Origin: DASZKW01 sp035552775
GTDB taxonomy: Bacteria; Actinomycetota; Acidimicrobiia; Acidimicrobiales; Palsa-688
Length of the DNA: 30,512 bases
NCBI GenBank assembly: GCA_035552775.1
Contig: DASZKW010000042.1
Location: forward strand, 1-30,512
Direction: 5' to 3'
Position 1 is the stretch's first letter; each line of letters begins with the position of its first letter. This document shows, piece after piece, positions 16,813-23,867 of this stretch. The position numbers were made by a program, and so were the translations under genes. The notes under the pieces were generated by a model, which was not told the DNA's origin, did not search any database, and was given only the letters and a program-made list of their open reading frames with translations.

Positions 16813-17571
16813 GTGCGGTGGGGCCGAGCAGGGCGCGCCGATGGGCGGCCGCATCCCGGGGGCAGGCCGGCGCCGGCCAATGGGGCGTCGTCGTTCCACC
16901 TGTGGTGGCGCCTGCCGCCTACCGACGCCGTCGTGGAGGTCGCCGCCACCGTCACCGTGCTGCGCCCCCCGGCCGTGTCAGCCTTGTACTTCTGGGCCCT
17001 CCAGGTCGGCTTCGCCGACCGGGGACGGGCCGTGGGCGCCGCCCACACCGGGCTGCAGTGGAATCCCGCCGCCCGGGCCGGAGCGGTCAACTGGGGTGGC
17101 TACGGACCTGACGGGGAGGAGTTGCCCGGTGGCGGATCGCAGCTGGCCATGGTGGACAGCGTCAATACCCGAGCATGGCCGTGGGACCCCGGCACCCCCT
17201 ACCGCCTGCGCGTGTGGTCACCGGCGCCCGGCGCCTGGCGTTCGACCGTGACCGATCTGGTCGATGGGCGCTCAGCGACCATCCGCGATCTCACCGTCGC
17301 CGCGACCGAACTGGTCGACCCGGTGGTGTGGGCAGAGATCTTCGCCCGTTGCGACGACCCGCCCACCGAAGTGCGCTGGTCGGACCTGGCGGTCACCGAC
17401 CGGGCGGGGGTTACGGCGGCGCCCATCGCGGTGGTGACGTCATACCAGTTGCCTGCCGAGGGGGGCTGCGCCAACACCGAATCCGTCGTCGAGGCGGGCG
17501 CCGTGCACCAGCGCAGCGGTCTGGCCGGTCGCCGGCGGGGCGCCCCGGGGGACGTCCTGGCTCTCGCTTAG
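16813..17571 (+). CDS. Hypothetical protein
   Basis: I do not recognise this 252-aa protein. It starts 4 bases after glutamate dehydrogenase at a GTG without a clear ribosome site. The middle is beta-strand-like and rich in Trp and Gly (SFHLWWRLP, GLQW, NWGGYG, YRLRVWSP), suggestive of a jelly-roll or carbohydrate-binding-like fold. No signal peptide or catalytic motif is visible. The C-terminal 40 residues look low in complexity. The frame could begin later than given. It converges on the next gene. Confidence 0.55.
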   Translation: MRWGRAGRADGRPHPGGRPAPANGASSFHLWWRLPPTDAVVEVAATVTVLRPPAVSALYFWALQVGFADRGRAVGAAHTGLQWNPAARAGAVNWGGYGPDGEELPGGGSQLAMVDSVNTRAWPWDPGTPYRLRVWSPAPGAWRSTVTDLVDGRSATIRDLTVAATELVDPVVWAEIFARCDDPPTEVRWSDLAVTDRAGVTAAPIAVVTSYQLPAEGGCANTESVVEAGAVHQRSGLAGRRRGAPGDVLALA

Positions 17572-17582
17572 CGGGCGGTTCG

Positions 17583-18104
17583 TCAGCTGCTTTCCTCGAG
17601 GTATTCGAATACAGCTCCGTCGGGATGGCGGGCGATCATGTGGGTGCCGGCGAGGCTGTCGCCAGGACCCTCCACCAGCGATGCGCCCGCGTCCAGCAGG
17701 GCAGCGCGAGCCTCGTCTATGTCGTCGACGAGAAGAGTCGCGACCCGATCACGATACGGTGCGGTGGCCTCCGTCGAACCGGTCAACAGCAGGAATGGTC
17801 CGACCCGCGCCAAGTCGAGGTCGTCGGAGTGAAGGCGGCGGACGTCGTCACTGCCCGCCAGGCGCTGGTAGAGGGGCAGCGCCGTTTCCACGTCGGGCAC
17901 CCACACCTGGGCCAGCGCCCCGCGGATCGGCGCGGGGCCGTCCGCGGGCGGAGAATCTTCGCCTTCATCTTCCAGCACGGCGTAGGCCGCCTCGAGGCAC
18001 GACGAGCAGATGGCCCCCCTGCCGCCCCGGACGACGAGGCCCACCTGGGTTTCGCCACGACCGCAGAAGCTGCACGACGACTGGAAGGGCGCCGGATTCG
18101 GCAT
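17583..18104 (-). CDS. ClpX-type zinc finger fused to a VOC/glyoxalase-like domain
   Basis: The protein is 173 aa with two parts. Residues about 9-46 form a four-Cys zinc finger of the ClpX N-terminal type (CSFCG, then GGRGAICSSC). A short acidic linker follows, and residues about 62-170 form one vicinal-oxygen-chelate unit (VWVPDVETALPLYQRLAG near the start, ending HPDGAVFEYLEE). In ClpX the finger mediates dimerisation and adaptor/substrate binding. VOC units bind small molecules or metals. A full metal-binding triad is not obvious in this single VOC module, so a binding role is as likely as an enzymatic one. The ATG is preceded by a leaderless-type -10 box. Confidence 0.78.
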   Translation of the reverse strand: MPNPAPFQSSCSFCGRGETQVGLVVRGGRGAICSSCLEAAYAVLEDEGEDSPPADGPAPIRGALAQVWVPDVETALPLYQRLAGSDDVRRLHSDDLDLARVGPFLLLTGSTEATAPYRDRVATLLVDDIDEARAALLDAGASLVEGPGDSLAGTHMIARHPDGAVFEYLEESS

Positions 18105-18118
18105 TGGCCGTTACCCTA
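18105..18118 (-). promoter_or_regulatory. Leaderless-type promoter of the zinc-finger/VOC gene
   Basis: TAGGGT at 18118-18113 lies 8 bases before the ATG at 18104, with no Shine-Dalgarno sequence. Confidence 0.5.
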
Positions 18119-18469
18119 ACGCGCTGCTTCGGGCGCTTCCCGCCGAAGCCTGCGGTGGCCCCTCAGACCGGTCCGCAGGGTGGGGACGGTCACCACCCGG
18201 CCGCCGCGCACGGTGACGCCCTCGGCGACCAAGCGGCGGGACTGTTCGGGCTCCTTGCCGGGGGCGAGGCGACCGTCGGCGTAGACCACGCGCCACCACG
18301 CCACGTCAGCACTACTGGCGAGCACCGCGCCTGCGCCTCGGGCTGCCCCCGGGCTCCCGGCCTCGGCCGCCAGATCCCCGTAGCTGATCACCTCGCCGGG
18401 CGCCACCAAGCTCAGGGCTGCGATCACACGGAGGTGGAAGTCACCGGGGATGACGGCGACGATAGCCAC
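18116..18469 (-). CDS. Alkyltransferase-like (ATL) MGMT-family DNA-binding protein
   Basis: This protein of about 117 aa has the DNA-binding domain of O6-alkylguanine-DNA alkyltransferase: VAPGEVISYGDLAAEAG (recognition helix region), a helix with ARGAGAVLASS (arginine finger), and ADVAWWRVVYADGRL. The position that is Cys in PCHR of true methyltransferases is Trp here, as in ATL proteins, which bind alkylated guanine and pass it to nucleotide excision repair. The frame is open to 18643, but that extension is basic and overlaps the next gene, so I placed the start at GTG 18469. The stop lies within the promoter zone of the neighbouring gene. Confidence 0.82.
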   Translation of the reverse strand: MAIVAVIPGDFHLRVIAALSLVAPGEVISYGDLAAEAGSPGAARGAGAVLASSADVAWWRVVYADGRLAPGKEPEQSRRLVAEGVTVRGGRVVTVPTLRTGLRGHRRLRREAPEAAR

Positions 18470-18530
18470 CCGGCGGCGTGGACCCCGGCTACCCGATATG
18501 AGCCTTTCGTTCAGATATGGGCTTCGGCGC

Positions 18531-18743
18531 TCAGATCGCCGGTACCGCATCCGGCGCCGCCTCGAGATCGTCAACCGGGCCAAGCGGCTCCGGGCCACGA
18601 ACCCCCGCCTTGACGGCGGGGCGCACGACCGCAGAGCGTTCATCCTTGTCGAGCCAGCGCTCGCAGCACCCGGTCAGACCGAGCAGGATCATGGCGAAGG
18701 CGAGGGGTCCGAGGAGGGCGACGGCGAAAATGACGACGACCAT
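18531..18743 (-). CDS. Small single-pass membrane protein
   Basis: A 70-aa frame starts with a strongly hydrophobic helix (residues 1-24), then CCERWLDKDER and a hydrophilic tail. The two Cys after the helix could bind metal or be modified. GGCGAA just before the ATG may be a weak ribosome site. The gene is not recognised. It lies 61 bases upstream of the ATL gene on the same strand and is divergent from the anti-sigma-type gene. Confidence 0.5.
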   Translation of the reverse strand: MVVVIFAVALLGPLAFAMILLGLTGCCERWLDKDERSAVVRPAVKAGVRGPEPLGPVDDLEAAPDAVPAI

Positions 18744-18845
18744 TTCGCCGGTTTCGTTACCCGCTCACGAGGACCGCCAACCCTCCTCCGGGATCAAAAG
18801 CTCCCACACGGGCGGGGATGCGCGGGGAGGGGCACGCCGGGCGCA

Positions 18846-18858
18846 TAGCATCGCACGG
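18846..18858 (+). promoter_or_regulatory. Leaderless-type promoter of the anti-sigma ATPase gene
   Basis: TAGCAT at 18846-18851 lies 7 bases before the ATG at 18859, and no ribosome site is present. Confidence 0.5.
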
Positions 18859-19248
18859 ATGACGAAGATCGGGGTGCCAGGGCTCCGCCCGGCTACCTTC
18901 GACCCTGTTCTCGCCAGCATCCCCCTCGCCCGTAACTTCGTGCTCGAGGGTTTGGGCAAGGCCGCAGTGGACCGGGAAGTCGCCCTCCTGCTCACCAGCG
19001 AGCTGGTCACCAACGCCATCAGGCACGCCGGCACCCGCTTCGAGGTGGAAGTGTCGCCGGCCGGTGACGACAGGGTGTGCATCAGCGTCACCGACGCCAG
19101 CCCCGTCGTCCCCCAACCTCTGGCCGCGCCCCCGGAGGCGCAGAGCGGTCGGGGGCTGTTCTTCGTCGAGCAGTACGCGGCCGACTGGGGGGTCGAGATC
19201 ACCTCCGCCGGCAAGCGGGTGTGGTTCGTGTTGCCCTGCCGGGATTGA
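18859..19248 (+). CDS. Anti-sigma-factor-type HATPase (RsbW-like)
   Basis: This 129-aa protein is a GHKL ATP-binding domain of the serine kinase/anti-sigma type. The N box is ELVTNAIRHAG, the G1 region is VTDASPV and the G2 region is GRGLFFVEQYAADWG. Such proteins bind a sigma factor or phosphorylate a STAS partner in partner-switching control of stress or development. No sigma factor gene is present here, but a STAS protein gene converges on it from the right, which makes the two a likely pair. The start fits a leaderless promoter. Confidence 0.87.
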   Translation: MTKIGVPGLRPATFDPVLASIPLARNFVLEGLGKAAVDREVALLLTSELVTNAIRHAGTRFEVEVSPAGDDRVCISVTDASPVVPQPLAAPPEAQSGRGLFFVEQYAADWGVEITSAGKRVWFVLPCRD

Positions 19249-19324
19249 CTTGTAGCCCGGCCACGCCCGGGATCGACGCTGTCACCATTGGATCTCCCCG
19301 ATGACTTCGCCCTCGGGCACCGGC

Positions 19325-19666
19325 TCAGGCCGGAGCGAGGAGGAGCTTGGAGATGCCGGTCATGTCCATCAGGCGGCGCACCGACGGGGACGGGTTGACG
19401 ACCGACACGGTGCCTCCCTCGCGCTGGCAGCGCCGCCACGCGCCGACCATGGCGCCCAGGCCGCTCGAATCGGTGAACGCCAGGTCCGTCAGATCGAGGC
19501 GGATCTCGAAACAACCCTGGGCGTACAGGGCGTCGAGGGCCTCCCGGAGCACCGGCACGCTCAGGTTGTCGAGGTCACCGTCGAGCGACACCTCCGCTCT
19601 TTGCTCACCGGGCGTTCCCCAGCGCACCTGGAGACCTCCGAGGGACAAGGTGAAACTGTCGGTCAT
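19325..19666 (-). CDS. STAS-domain anti-anti-sigma factor
   Basis: This single STAS domain (113 aa) has the phosphorylatable serine in the motif FTDSSGLGAMVGA and the preceding RLDLTDLAF strand. Unphosphorylated STAS proteins sequester their anti-sigma kinase and so free the sigma factor. I chose the ATG at 19666 because GGAGACGAGG lies before it and the sequence upstream is unlike the family; the frame is open to 19717. It faces the HATPase gene with 76 bases between the two stops. Confidence 0.88.
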   Translation of the reverse strand: MTDSFTLSLGGLQVRWGTPGEQRAEVSLDGDLDNLSVPVLREALDALYAQGCFEIRLDLTDLAFTDSSGLGAMVGAWRRCQREGGTVSVVNPSPSVRRLMDMTGISKLLLAPA

Positions 19667-19720
19667 CGCCTCGTCTCCGGGTCCTCGCTCACCTTCACCG
19701 TCCTCGGGCTGGGCCAAGCC

Positions 19721-19915
19721 TCAGTCCCGCGTGGCAACGTGATTGGGCACCACGTTCGCTCTGGGCTCGAAGTGCTGAGTGGCCGTCGAACCAGCGGGCA
19801 CCGAGTGCTGGGACGCCACCAGAGCTTCCCGGCAGCCGGTGCAGGGACCGTAGAACCGCTCGGCCACGTCGCTACCGCAGCGGGGACAGACGTAGGCCGT
19901 CGAATCGTCCTCCAC
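19721..19915 (-). CDS. Small zinc-ribbon protein
   Basis: The 64-aa product has two paired Cys knuckles (CPRCG at residues 10-14 and CTGC at about 25-28) that should bind one zinc ion, followed by a disordered tail. The function is unknown; small zinc-ribbon proteins like this are common in actinobacteria. It starts at a GTG directly after a leaderless-type box and is followed by the STAS gene on the same strand, so the two may be co-transcribed. Confidence 0.72.
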   Translation of the reverse strand: MEDDSTAYVCPRCGSDVAERFYGPCTGCREALVASQHSVPAGSTATQHFEPRANVVPNHVATRD

Positions 19916-19927
19916 CTCTTCAGCCTA
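19916..19927 (-). promoter_or_regulatory. Leaderless-type promoter of the zinc-ribbon gene
   Basis: TAGGCT at 19927-19922 lies 6 bases before the GTG at 19915. Confidence 0.5.
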
Positions 19928-19950
19928 GCCCCAGACCGCTGGGAGCGGGC

Positions 19951-21162
19951 TCAGCTCAAGCCGAGCAGGGCGGCGCAGGCCGGCCACTGTCCCCAGCCTC
20001 GCTGCGCCTGCAGGCGCATGGCCGCCTGGTCCTGCATGGCCGCAGGTTCGGTGTCTGGGCGCCCGGGGTAGCCGAGCCCGGTCCATGTCGACTCGCTGAA
20101 CTGGTAGGCGCCGTAGAACCCGTTACCCGTGTTGGCCTGGTAGTTGTCGCCGGATTCGCACTCGCGCAGCTGCAGCCACACGCCGGGCTGAGCTCCGCCA
20201 GGGGCCGGCGCAGGGGGTGCGGTCGTAGGTGGAGCGGTCGTGGGAGGAGCGGTCGTAGGTGGAGCGGTCGTGGGAGGAGCGGTGACCGCAGGAGCGGTGG
20301 TCCCTGGCGCAGCGGCGACAGGAGGCGCGGTCCTCGCCGGTGCGGCGGGCGCCGGTGCCTGCGTCGGGCCCGCTCCTGGACCCCCGACCGCCGCGGACAC
20401 CGCAGCGACCACCCCGCCCCCCACGGGGAGGCCCTGGGTGGTGGCCGCGGCATGGACGGCCGCCGACCGGGCTTGGGCCTGGGCGGCTGCCTGTAGCTGC
20501 GCGAGCCGCTGCTCCTCCTGGTTGAGCCTCGTCTGCTCCTGGGCCGCCTGGCTGAGGGCCCGGTCGCGGGCCGCTCCGGCGGACGAAAGTGCCTCCTGGC
20601 GGGCGGCCTGCTCCCTGCGGACGGTGGCCTCGGCGTCGGCGACCTGCTGCTGCTCGAGGTTCAGCTGGTCGAGCGAGTCGGCGACGTTGCCCACCGTCAC
20701 CCGCAGGTACTCCTGGCTGACAGCGCTGCCCGCGGCCGTCGTCGCCACCGGAGCGGTACTGCTGTCGGCGGCACCGGTGTAGGACATCACGGCCTCCTGG
20801 CGCAGCACCGCCAGGCTGCTTCCGACCTGGTGTTCGAGCTGGCCGAGGTGGGCGTTGTCGGCGGCGACCTGTTCGGCCAGGCCGGTGGCCTGGAGGAGGT
20901 CCTGGTCGTAGGCGACCGTCAGCTGGTGCACCTGGGAGGCGCTGGACGCGATCTCGCCCTCGAGGGCTTGGATCTGCGCCTCGACACCCGACGGCCCATC
21001 GGCGGCCAGGGTGGTGGCATCGGCGGGCGCGCCGGGCGCGACGGACATGACAACGGCGGCCACGAGGGGGCCTGCCATCGCCGCTGCGGCGCTGTGCCTC
21101 ACCCGGGACCGAACGTGGTCCGCCGTGGTGGGTCGCGCCCGCCGCTTTCCGATGAGCGTCAC
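19951..21162 (-). CDS. Secreted coiled-coil protein with C-terminal Rpf (transglycosylase-like) domain
   Basis: This 403-aa exported protein begins with a basic N-terminus and a hydrophobic signal segment, probably cleaved after an Ala-rich site near residue 46. Residues about 55-260 are a long Gln/Ala/Glu-rich coiled coil like that of PcsB or RipA-type wall hydrolases. A Pro/Thr linker with PPTTA repeats follows. The last 75 residues are a resuscitation-promoting-factor domain: WLQLRECESGDNY carries the catalytic Glu, then FYGAYQFSESTW and GWGQWPAC, with two Cys for the usual disulfide. It should cut peptidoglycan glycan strands during growth or exit from dormancy. GTG 21162 is chosen from the promoter and signal peptide position; the frame is open to 21276. 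Confidence 0.88.
   Translation of the reverse strand: MTLIGKRRARPTTADHVRSRVRHSAAAAMAGPLVAAVVMSVAPGAPADATTLAADGPSGVEAQIQALEGEIASSASQVHQLTVAYDQDLLQATGLAEQVAADNAHLGQLEHQVGSSLAVLRQEAVMSYTGAADSSTAPVATTAAGSAVSQEYLRVTVGNVADSLDQLNLEQQQVADAEATVRREQAARQEALSSAGAARDRALSQAAQEQTRLNQEEQRLAQLQAAAQAQARSAAVHAAATTQGLPVGGGVVAAVSAAVGGPGAGPTQAPAPAAPARTAPPVAAAPGTTAPAVTAPPTTAPPTTAPPTTAPPTTAPPAPAPGGAQPGVWLQLRECESGDNYQANTGNGFYGAYQFSESTWTGLGYPGRPDTEPAAMQDQAAMRLQAQRGWGQWPACAALLGLS
20219..20283. repeat. 30-bp tandem duplication in the Rpf linker
   Basis: Two perfect 30-bp copies (20221-20250 and 20251-20280) with matching flanks. They encode PPTTA units in the linker between the coiled coil and the Rpf domain, and the frame is kept. 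Confidence 0.9.
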
Positions 21163-21172
21163 GAGTGGGGGC

Positions 21173-21202
21173 AAACTACCCGGATTGCCGCCCCCTTGGC
21201 AA
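21173..21202 (-). promoter_or_regulatory. Promoter of the Rpf gene
   Basis: A -35-like TTGCCA at 21202-21197 and a -10-like TAGTTT at 21178-21173 are 18 bases apart. The GTG at 21162 lies 10 bases after the -10 box, so the leader would be only a few bases or absent. Confidence 0.5.
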
Positions 21203-21276
21203 ATGCGGGCCCGAAGGGTTGACCGTGCGGGCGGCACGGGCGACCGGCTCACACCCTTCCGACGGCCCGAGGCCAC

Positions 21277-21444
21277 CTATCCGATCTGGGCGTACGCGCC
21301 GTAGCCGGCGAGCACGCCGGCGGCGACCACCAAGGCGATGACCACGGCGCCGAAGACCAGGTCCGCCTTGTGGGTGACCAGGGCGTAGACGCCGAGAATC
21401 TGCCCCAGCACCAGCAGGGCGACGCCGCCGTAGATGAGCGTCAC
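21277..21444 (-). CDS. Small two-helix membrane protein (55 aa)
   Basis: The reading frame from GTG 21444 to TAG 21277 encodes a very hydrophobic 55-aa protein. It has helices at about residues 3-22 (GGVALLVLGQILGVYALV) and 29-50 (VFGAVVIALVVAAGVLAGYG) around a short HKAD loop. Codon use and composition look genuine. It lies between the nucleotidyltransferase and Rpf genes on the same strand, 58 bases after the former. Function is unknown. It is short enough to be missed by length-filtered gene finding. Confidence 0.65.
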   Translation of the reverse strand: MTLIYGGVALLVLGQILGVYALVTHKADLVFGAVVIALVVAAGVLAGYGAYAQIG

Positions 21445-21502
21445 CGGCCGAGGCCGGGTTCGGCGGGCATCCGGCGGAGGGTAGTCGCCGGCGGCGGGAA
21501 GC

Positions 21503-22066
21503 TCAGCTTTCCCGCCGGGGGCGGTGACGGCCCGGACCGCTCCATGCGCCCGTGAGCCGGTCGAACGCCGCCGCTTCGGACAGCATCCACTCGCGCCGCC
21601 CGCCTCGTACCGCGCTCGACGAGACCGCGCCGTGGGAGTCGTCGAGCTCCAAGCACTGCCGGCCGGGGGGAAGGGGAAAGGGCGGCCGGGGGGCGACGAG
21701 CACCAGCGGGAGCCGGGCCAGCGCCTCGTCCCTCGCCTCCGCCGACCCTCCGTACCAGGCGGGGTCGATCACCTGCGCCCACTTGTCGGCACCGACGATG
21801 ACGGCGTCGTACCCGGCGGCCACGTCGACGAGAAGCCGGGCGTTGGTCGTGCGGGCGCCCAACCACCGACGGGTGGCGGCCACCTCGGACAGGACGGCAA
21901 GGCGGTCGGCGAGGGTCGCCACCGCCAGCCCTTCTTTCCCCAACGGTGCCTCGGAGATGACCAGGTCCACCCGCTCGAGGCCGGCTTGGCGCCACGCGGC
22001 GGTGGCCACCGCCAGGTGGGCGACGGTCGGCGGGTCGAAGGAACCCGGGTAGGCGGCGGCGGCCAC
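21503..22066 (-). CDS. NadD-like nucleotidyltransferase (cytidylyl/adenylyltransferase family)
   Basis: This 187-aa protein has the nucleotidyltransferase fold. The first strand-loop motif is YPGSFDPPTVAHL, where the usual HxGH reads TVAH, and the late motif is VSSSAVRGG in place of ISSTAIR. NadD joins nicotinate mononucleotide with ATP to make deamido-NAD; the related CoaD makes dephospho-CoA. The altered HxGH (first His is Thr, as in CoaD; Gly is Ala) leaves the substrate open. The GTG at 22066 is chosen because GAGGGG, overlapping the MFS stop, lies at correct spacing and the family begins just there. It follows the MFS gene by 10 bases and is probably co-transcribed with it. Confidence 0.72.
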   Translation of the reverse strand: MAAAAYPGSFDPPTVAHLAVATAAWRQAGLERVDLVISEAPLGKEGLAVATLADRLAVLSEVAATRRWLGARTTNARLLVDVAAGYDAVIVGADKWAQVIDPAWYGGSAEARDEALARLPLVLVAPRPPFPLPPGRQCLELDDSHGAVSSSAVRGGRREWMLSEAAAFDRLTGAWSGPGRHRPRRES

Positions 22067-22076
22067 CAGCGACCCC

Positions 22077-23549
22077 TCAGGTCCCGGCCCGCAGGGGCGG
22101 CCCGTCGGTGGCGCAGTGCGGCGGGCAGGGCTCGTTCGTGGGCCGACCCGGATTGCGGATGGTGAGGGCCGCCAGCACCCCGCCCGCCGCGCACACCCCG
22201 GCGGCGACGAGCACGGCGGTACGAAACCCTGCCGACAGGGCACGGGCGTGCAGGTACGTCGAACCCGTGATCCCGGCCAGGGGGGGCAGCACGGCGACGG
22301 CGATGAGGCCCCCGGCTCGCGCCACGTCGTTGTTCACGGCCGACGCGATGCCGCTGTGGCCGGGCGGGGCCGCACCCATTGCCGTCGCCGTCAGCGGGGC
22401 GACCGTGCACGCAAGGCCCACCCCGAAGACGACGACACCGGGCAGCACGCCGGTGGCGTAGGAGGCATCCGTGGCCGCCCGCGACAGCAGGGCCAGCCCG
22501 GCGGCGACGATAAGTGGTCCCGCTCCCATCTGCAGGCGGGGACCGATACGGGCGGACAGGCGCCCCGAGGGGGCCGAGCCGAAAAGCATGATCGCGGTCA
22601 CCGGGAGCAGGGCCAGGCCCGATGCCGCCGGCGAGTACCCCCCTGCGACCTGTAGCTCCGTCGGGAGCAGGAACAGCGCGCCGCTCAGGGCGGCGTACAC
22701 GACGAAGGTGGTGGCGTTGGCCGCGTTGAACTGGCGCGACGCGAAAATGCCGAGCGGCAGCATCGGCGACCCGACGCGGCGCTCGAGGACGACGAACGCG
22801 CCGCCGGCAGCGACGGCGGCGCCGAGCATGATTACCACCACGGGGTCGGTCCAGCCCCGGGTGGGGCCCTCGATCAGGCCGTAGATGAGACCCGTCAGCG
22901 CGCACACGGCCAGGACCGCGCCTCCCACGTCGAGGCGCCCCGTCGCCGACTCGTCGCGGGACTCGGGCACGTGGCGGGACGTCAGCGCCAGGGTAACCGC
23001 CGCGATCGGCACGTTGATGAGAAACACCCACCGCCAAGACGACACGGCGATCAGCTCGCCGCCGACGAGGGGGCCGGCGGCGTTGGCCAGGCCTCCCAGC
23101 CCCGACCATGCACCGATCGCCCGGGCCCGGTCCTCGGAGCGAAACGACGCCTGCAGGATGGCGAGGCTCCCAGGGGTGAGGAGTGCGGCGCCGACGCCCT
23201 GCACGGCCCGTGCTGCAATCAGCGAGCCCGCGGTGGGCGCGGCGGCGCAAGCCGCCGACGCCACCGCGAACCAGACCACGCCGATGCTGAAGATGCGACG
23301 GCGTCCGAGCCTGTCGCCCAGGGCGCCCCCCAGGAGCAGGAACGCAGCCAGGGTGAGGGTGTAGGCGGTGACCAGCCATTGCAGCGAGGCCACGCCCGTG
23401 CGCAGATCCCGGCCGATCGTGGGCAGGGCGACACCGACCACGGTGGCGTCGAGCGACGCGATCCCCGAGCCGAGCACGGTGGCCGCCAGCACCCAGCGCG
23501 CCTGAGCGGTACCCGCCACCAACAGGCCGTCGCCAGCCAGATCGGCCAC
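22077..23549 (-). CDS. MFS multidrug-type exporter (DHA2, EmrB/QacA family)
   Basis: The product is 490 aa with about 14 predicted membrane helices, the DHA2 arrangement of proton-driven drug exporters. The family motif LDATVVGVALPTIG in helix 1, the loop motif GDRLGRRR and the mid-protein VQGVGAALLTPGSLAI are visible. The frame runs open to 23726, but the extra N-terminus is only Pro/Ala/Arg-rich translation of a minisatellite. GTG at 23549 lies 6 bases after a TATCAT box and gives the family's usual length. No TetR or MarR regulator gene is adjacent. Confidence 0.9.
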   Translation of the reverse strand: MADLAGDGLLVAGTAQARWVLAATVLGSGIASLDATVVGVALPTIGRDLRTGVASLQWLVTAYTLTLAAFLLLGGALGDRLGRRRIFSIGVVWFAVASAACAAAPTAGSLIAARAVQGVGAALLTPGSLAILQASFRSEDRARAIGAWSGLGGLANAAGPLVGGELIAVSSWRWVFLINVPIAAVTLALTSRHVPESRDESATGRLDVGGAVLAVCALTGLIYGLIEGPTRGWTDPVVVIMLGAAVAAGGAFVVLERRVGSPMLPLGIFASRQFNAANATTFVVYAALSGALFLLPTELQVAGGYSPAASGLALLPVTAIMLFGSAPSGRLSARIGPRLQMGAGPLIVAAGLALLSRAATDASYATGVLPGVVVFGVGLACTVAPLTATAMGAAPPGHSGIASAVNNDVARAGGLIAVAVLPPLAGITGSTYLHARALSAGFRTAVLVAAGVCAAGGVLAALTIRNPGRPTNEPCPPHCATDGPPLRAGT

Positions 23550-23561
23550 CTGGGGATGATA
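23550..23561 (-). promoter_or_regulatory. Leaderless-type promoter of the MFS gene
   Basis: TATCAT at 23561-23556 lies 6 bases before the GTG at 23549. The sequence where a -35 box would fall is the edge of the G-rich minisatellite. Confidence 0.5.
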
Positions 23562-23570
23562 CGGCCGGGC

Positions 23571-23690
23571 GCGGGTGCCGGCGGGGGCGGGTGCCGGCGG
23601 GCGCGGGTGCCGGCGGGTGCCGGCGGGCGCGGGTGCCGGCGGGTGCCGGCGGGCGCGGGTGCCGGCGGGTGCCGGCGGGGGCGCCGGCGG
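23571..23690. repeat. G-rich 26-bp minisatellite upstream of the MFS gene
   Basis: About four head-to-tail copies of a 26-base unit built from GCGGGTGCCGGC and GGGTGCCGGCGG blocks. The first and last copies are variant. It is almost pure G and C on the plus strand, with repeated GGG runs separated by 3-7 bases, so it could form G-quadruplex structures. It lies just upstream of the MFS -10 box. Confidence 0.85.
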
Positions 23691-23787
23691 GCTCGGGGCG
23701 CACGGCGGGGGCGCGCGGTTCTGCACAACTCGACACCATTACCGTCAGACGCCGATCTGTTGCACGGTTAGGTACCGCCCGTCGTAC

Positions 23788-23836
23788 ATAAGTCGACAGC
23801 AAATCGACCCAGAGCGGATTCGATGTCGACTTATGC
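23788..23836. repeat. Perfect 12-bp inverted repeat with internal GTCGAC
   Basis: CATAAGTCGACA at 23788-23799 is the exact reverse complement of TGTCGACTTATG at 23825-23836, with 25 bases between. Each arm contains the palindrome GTCGAC, so each could bind a dimeric protein alone. It could be a paired operator, or the end of a lost element. It lies in an AT-richer island. Confidence 0.8.
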
Positions 23837-23838
23837 AG

Positions 23839-23867
23839 GTGGACCACTCCACCGGCGAGCCGCCGGC
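23839..23867 (-). terminator. Tandem hairpins after ahcY
   Basis: Two stems abut: GGTGGA/TCCACC (23839-23844 with 23849-23854) and CCGGCG/CGCCGG (23853-23858 with 23862-23867). They share two bases, so only one forms fully at a time. They lie about 20-45 bases after the ahcY stop. No T-tract is present. Confidence 0.4.

Noticed and set aside
22108..22461. Plus-strand frame 22108-22461 within the MFS gene
   Set aside because: It is antisense to membrane helices; its Ala/Pro/Thr-rich translation is typical of such shadows.
23571..23690. CRISPR array
   Set aside because: The repeats are directly adjacent, with no unique spacers, and are G/C-only; it is a minisatellite.
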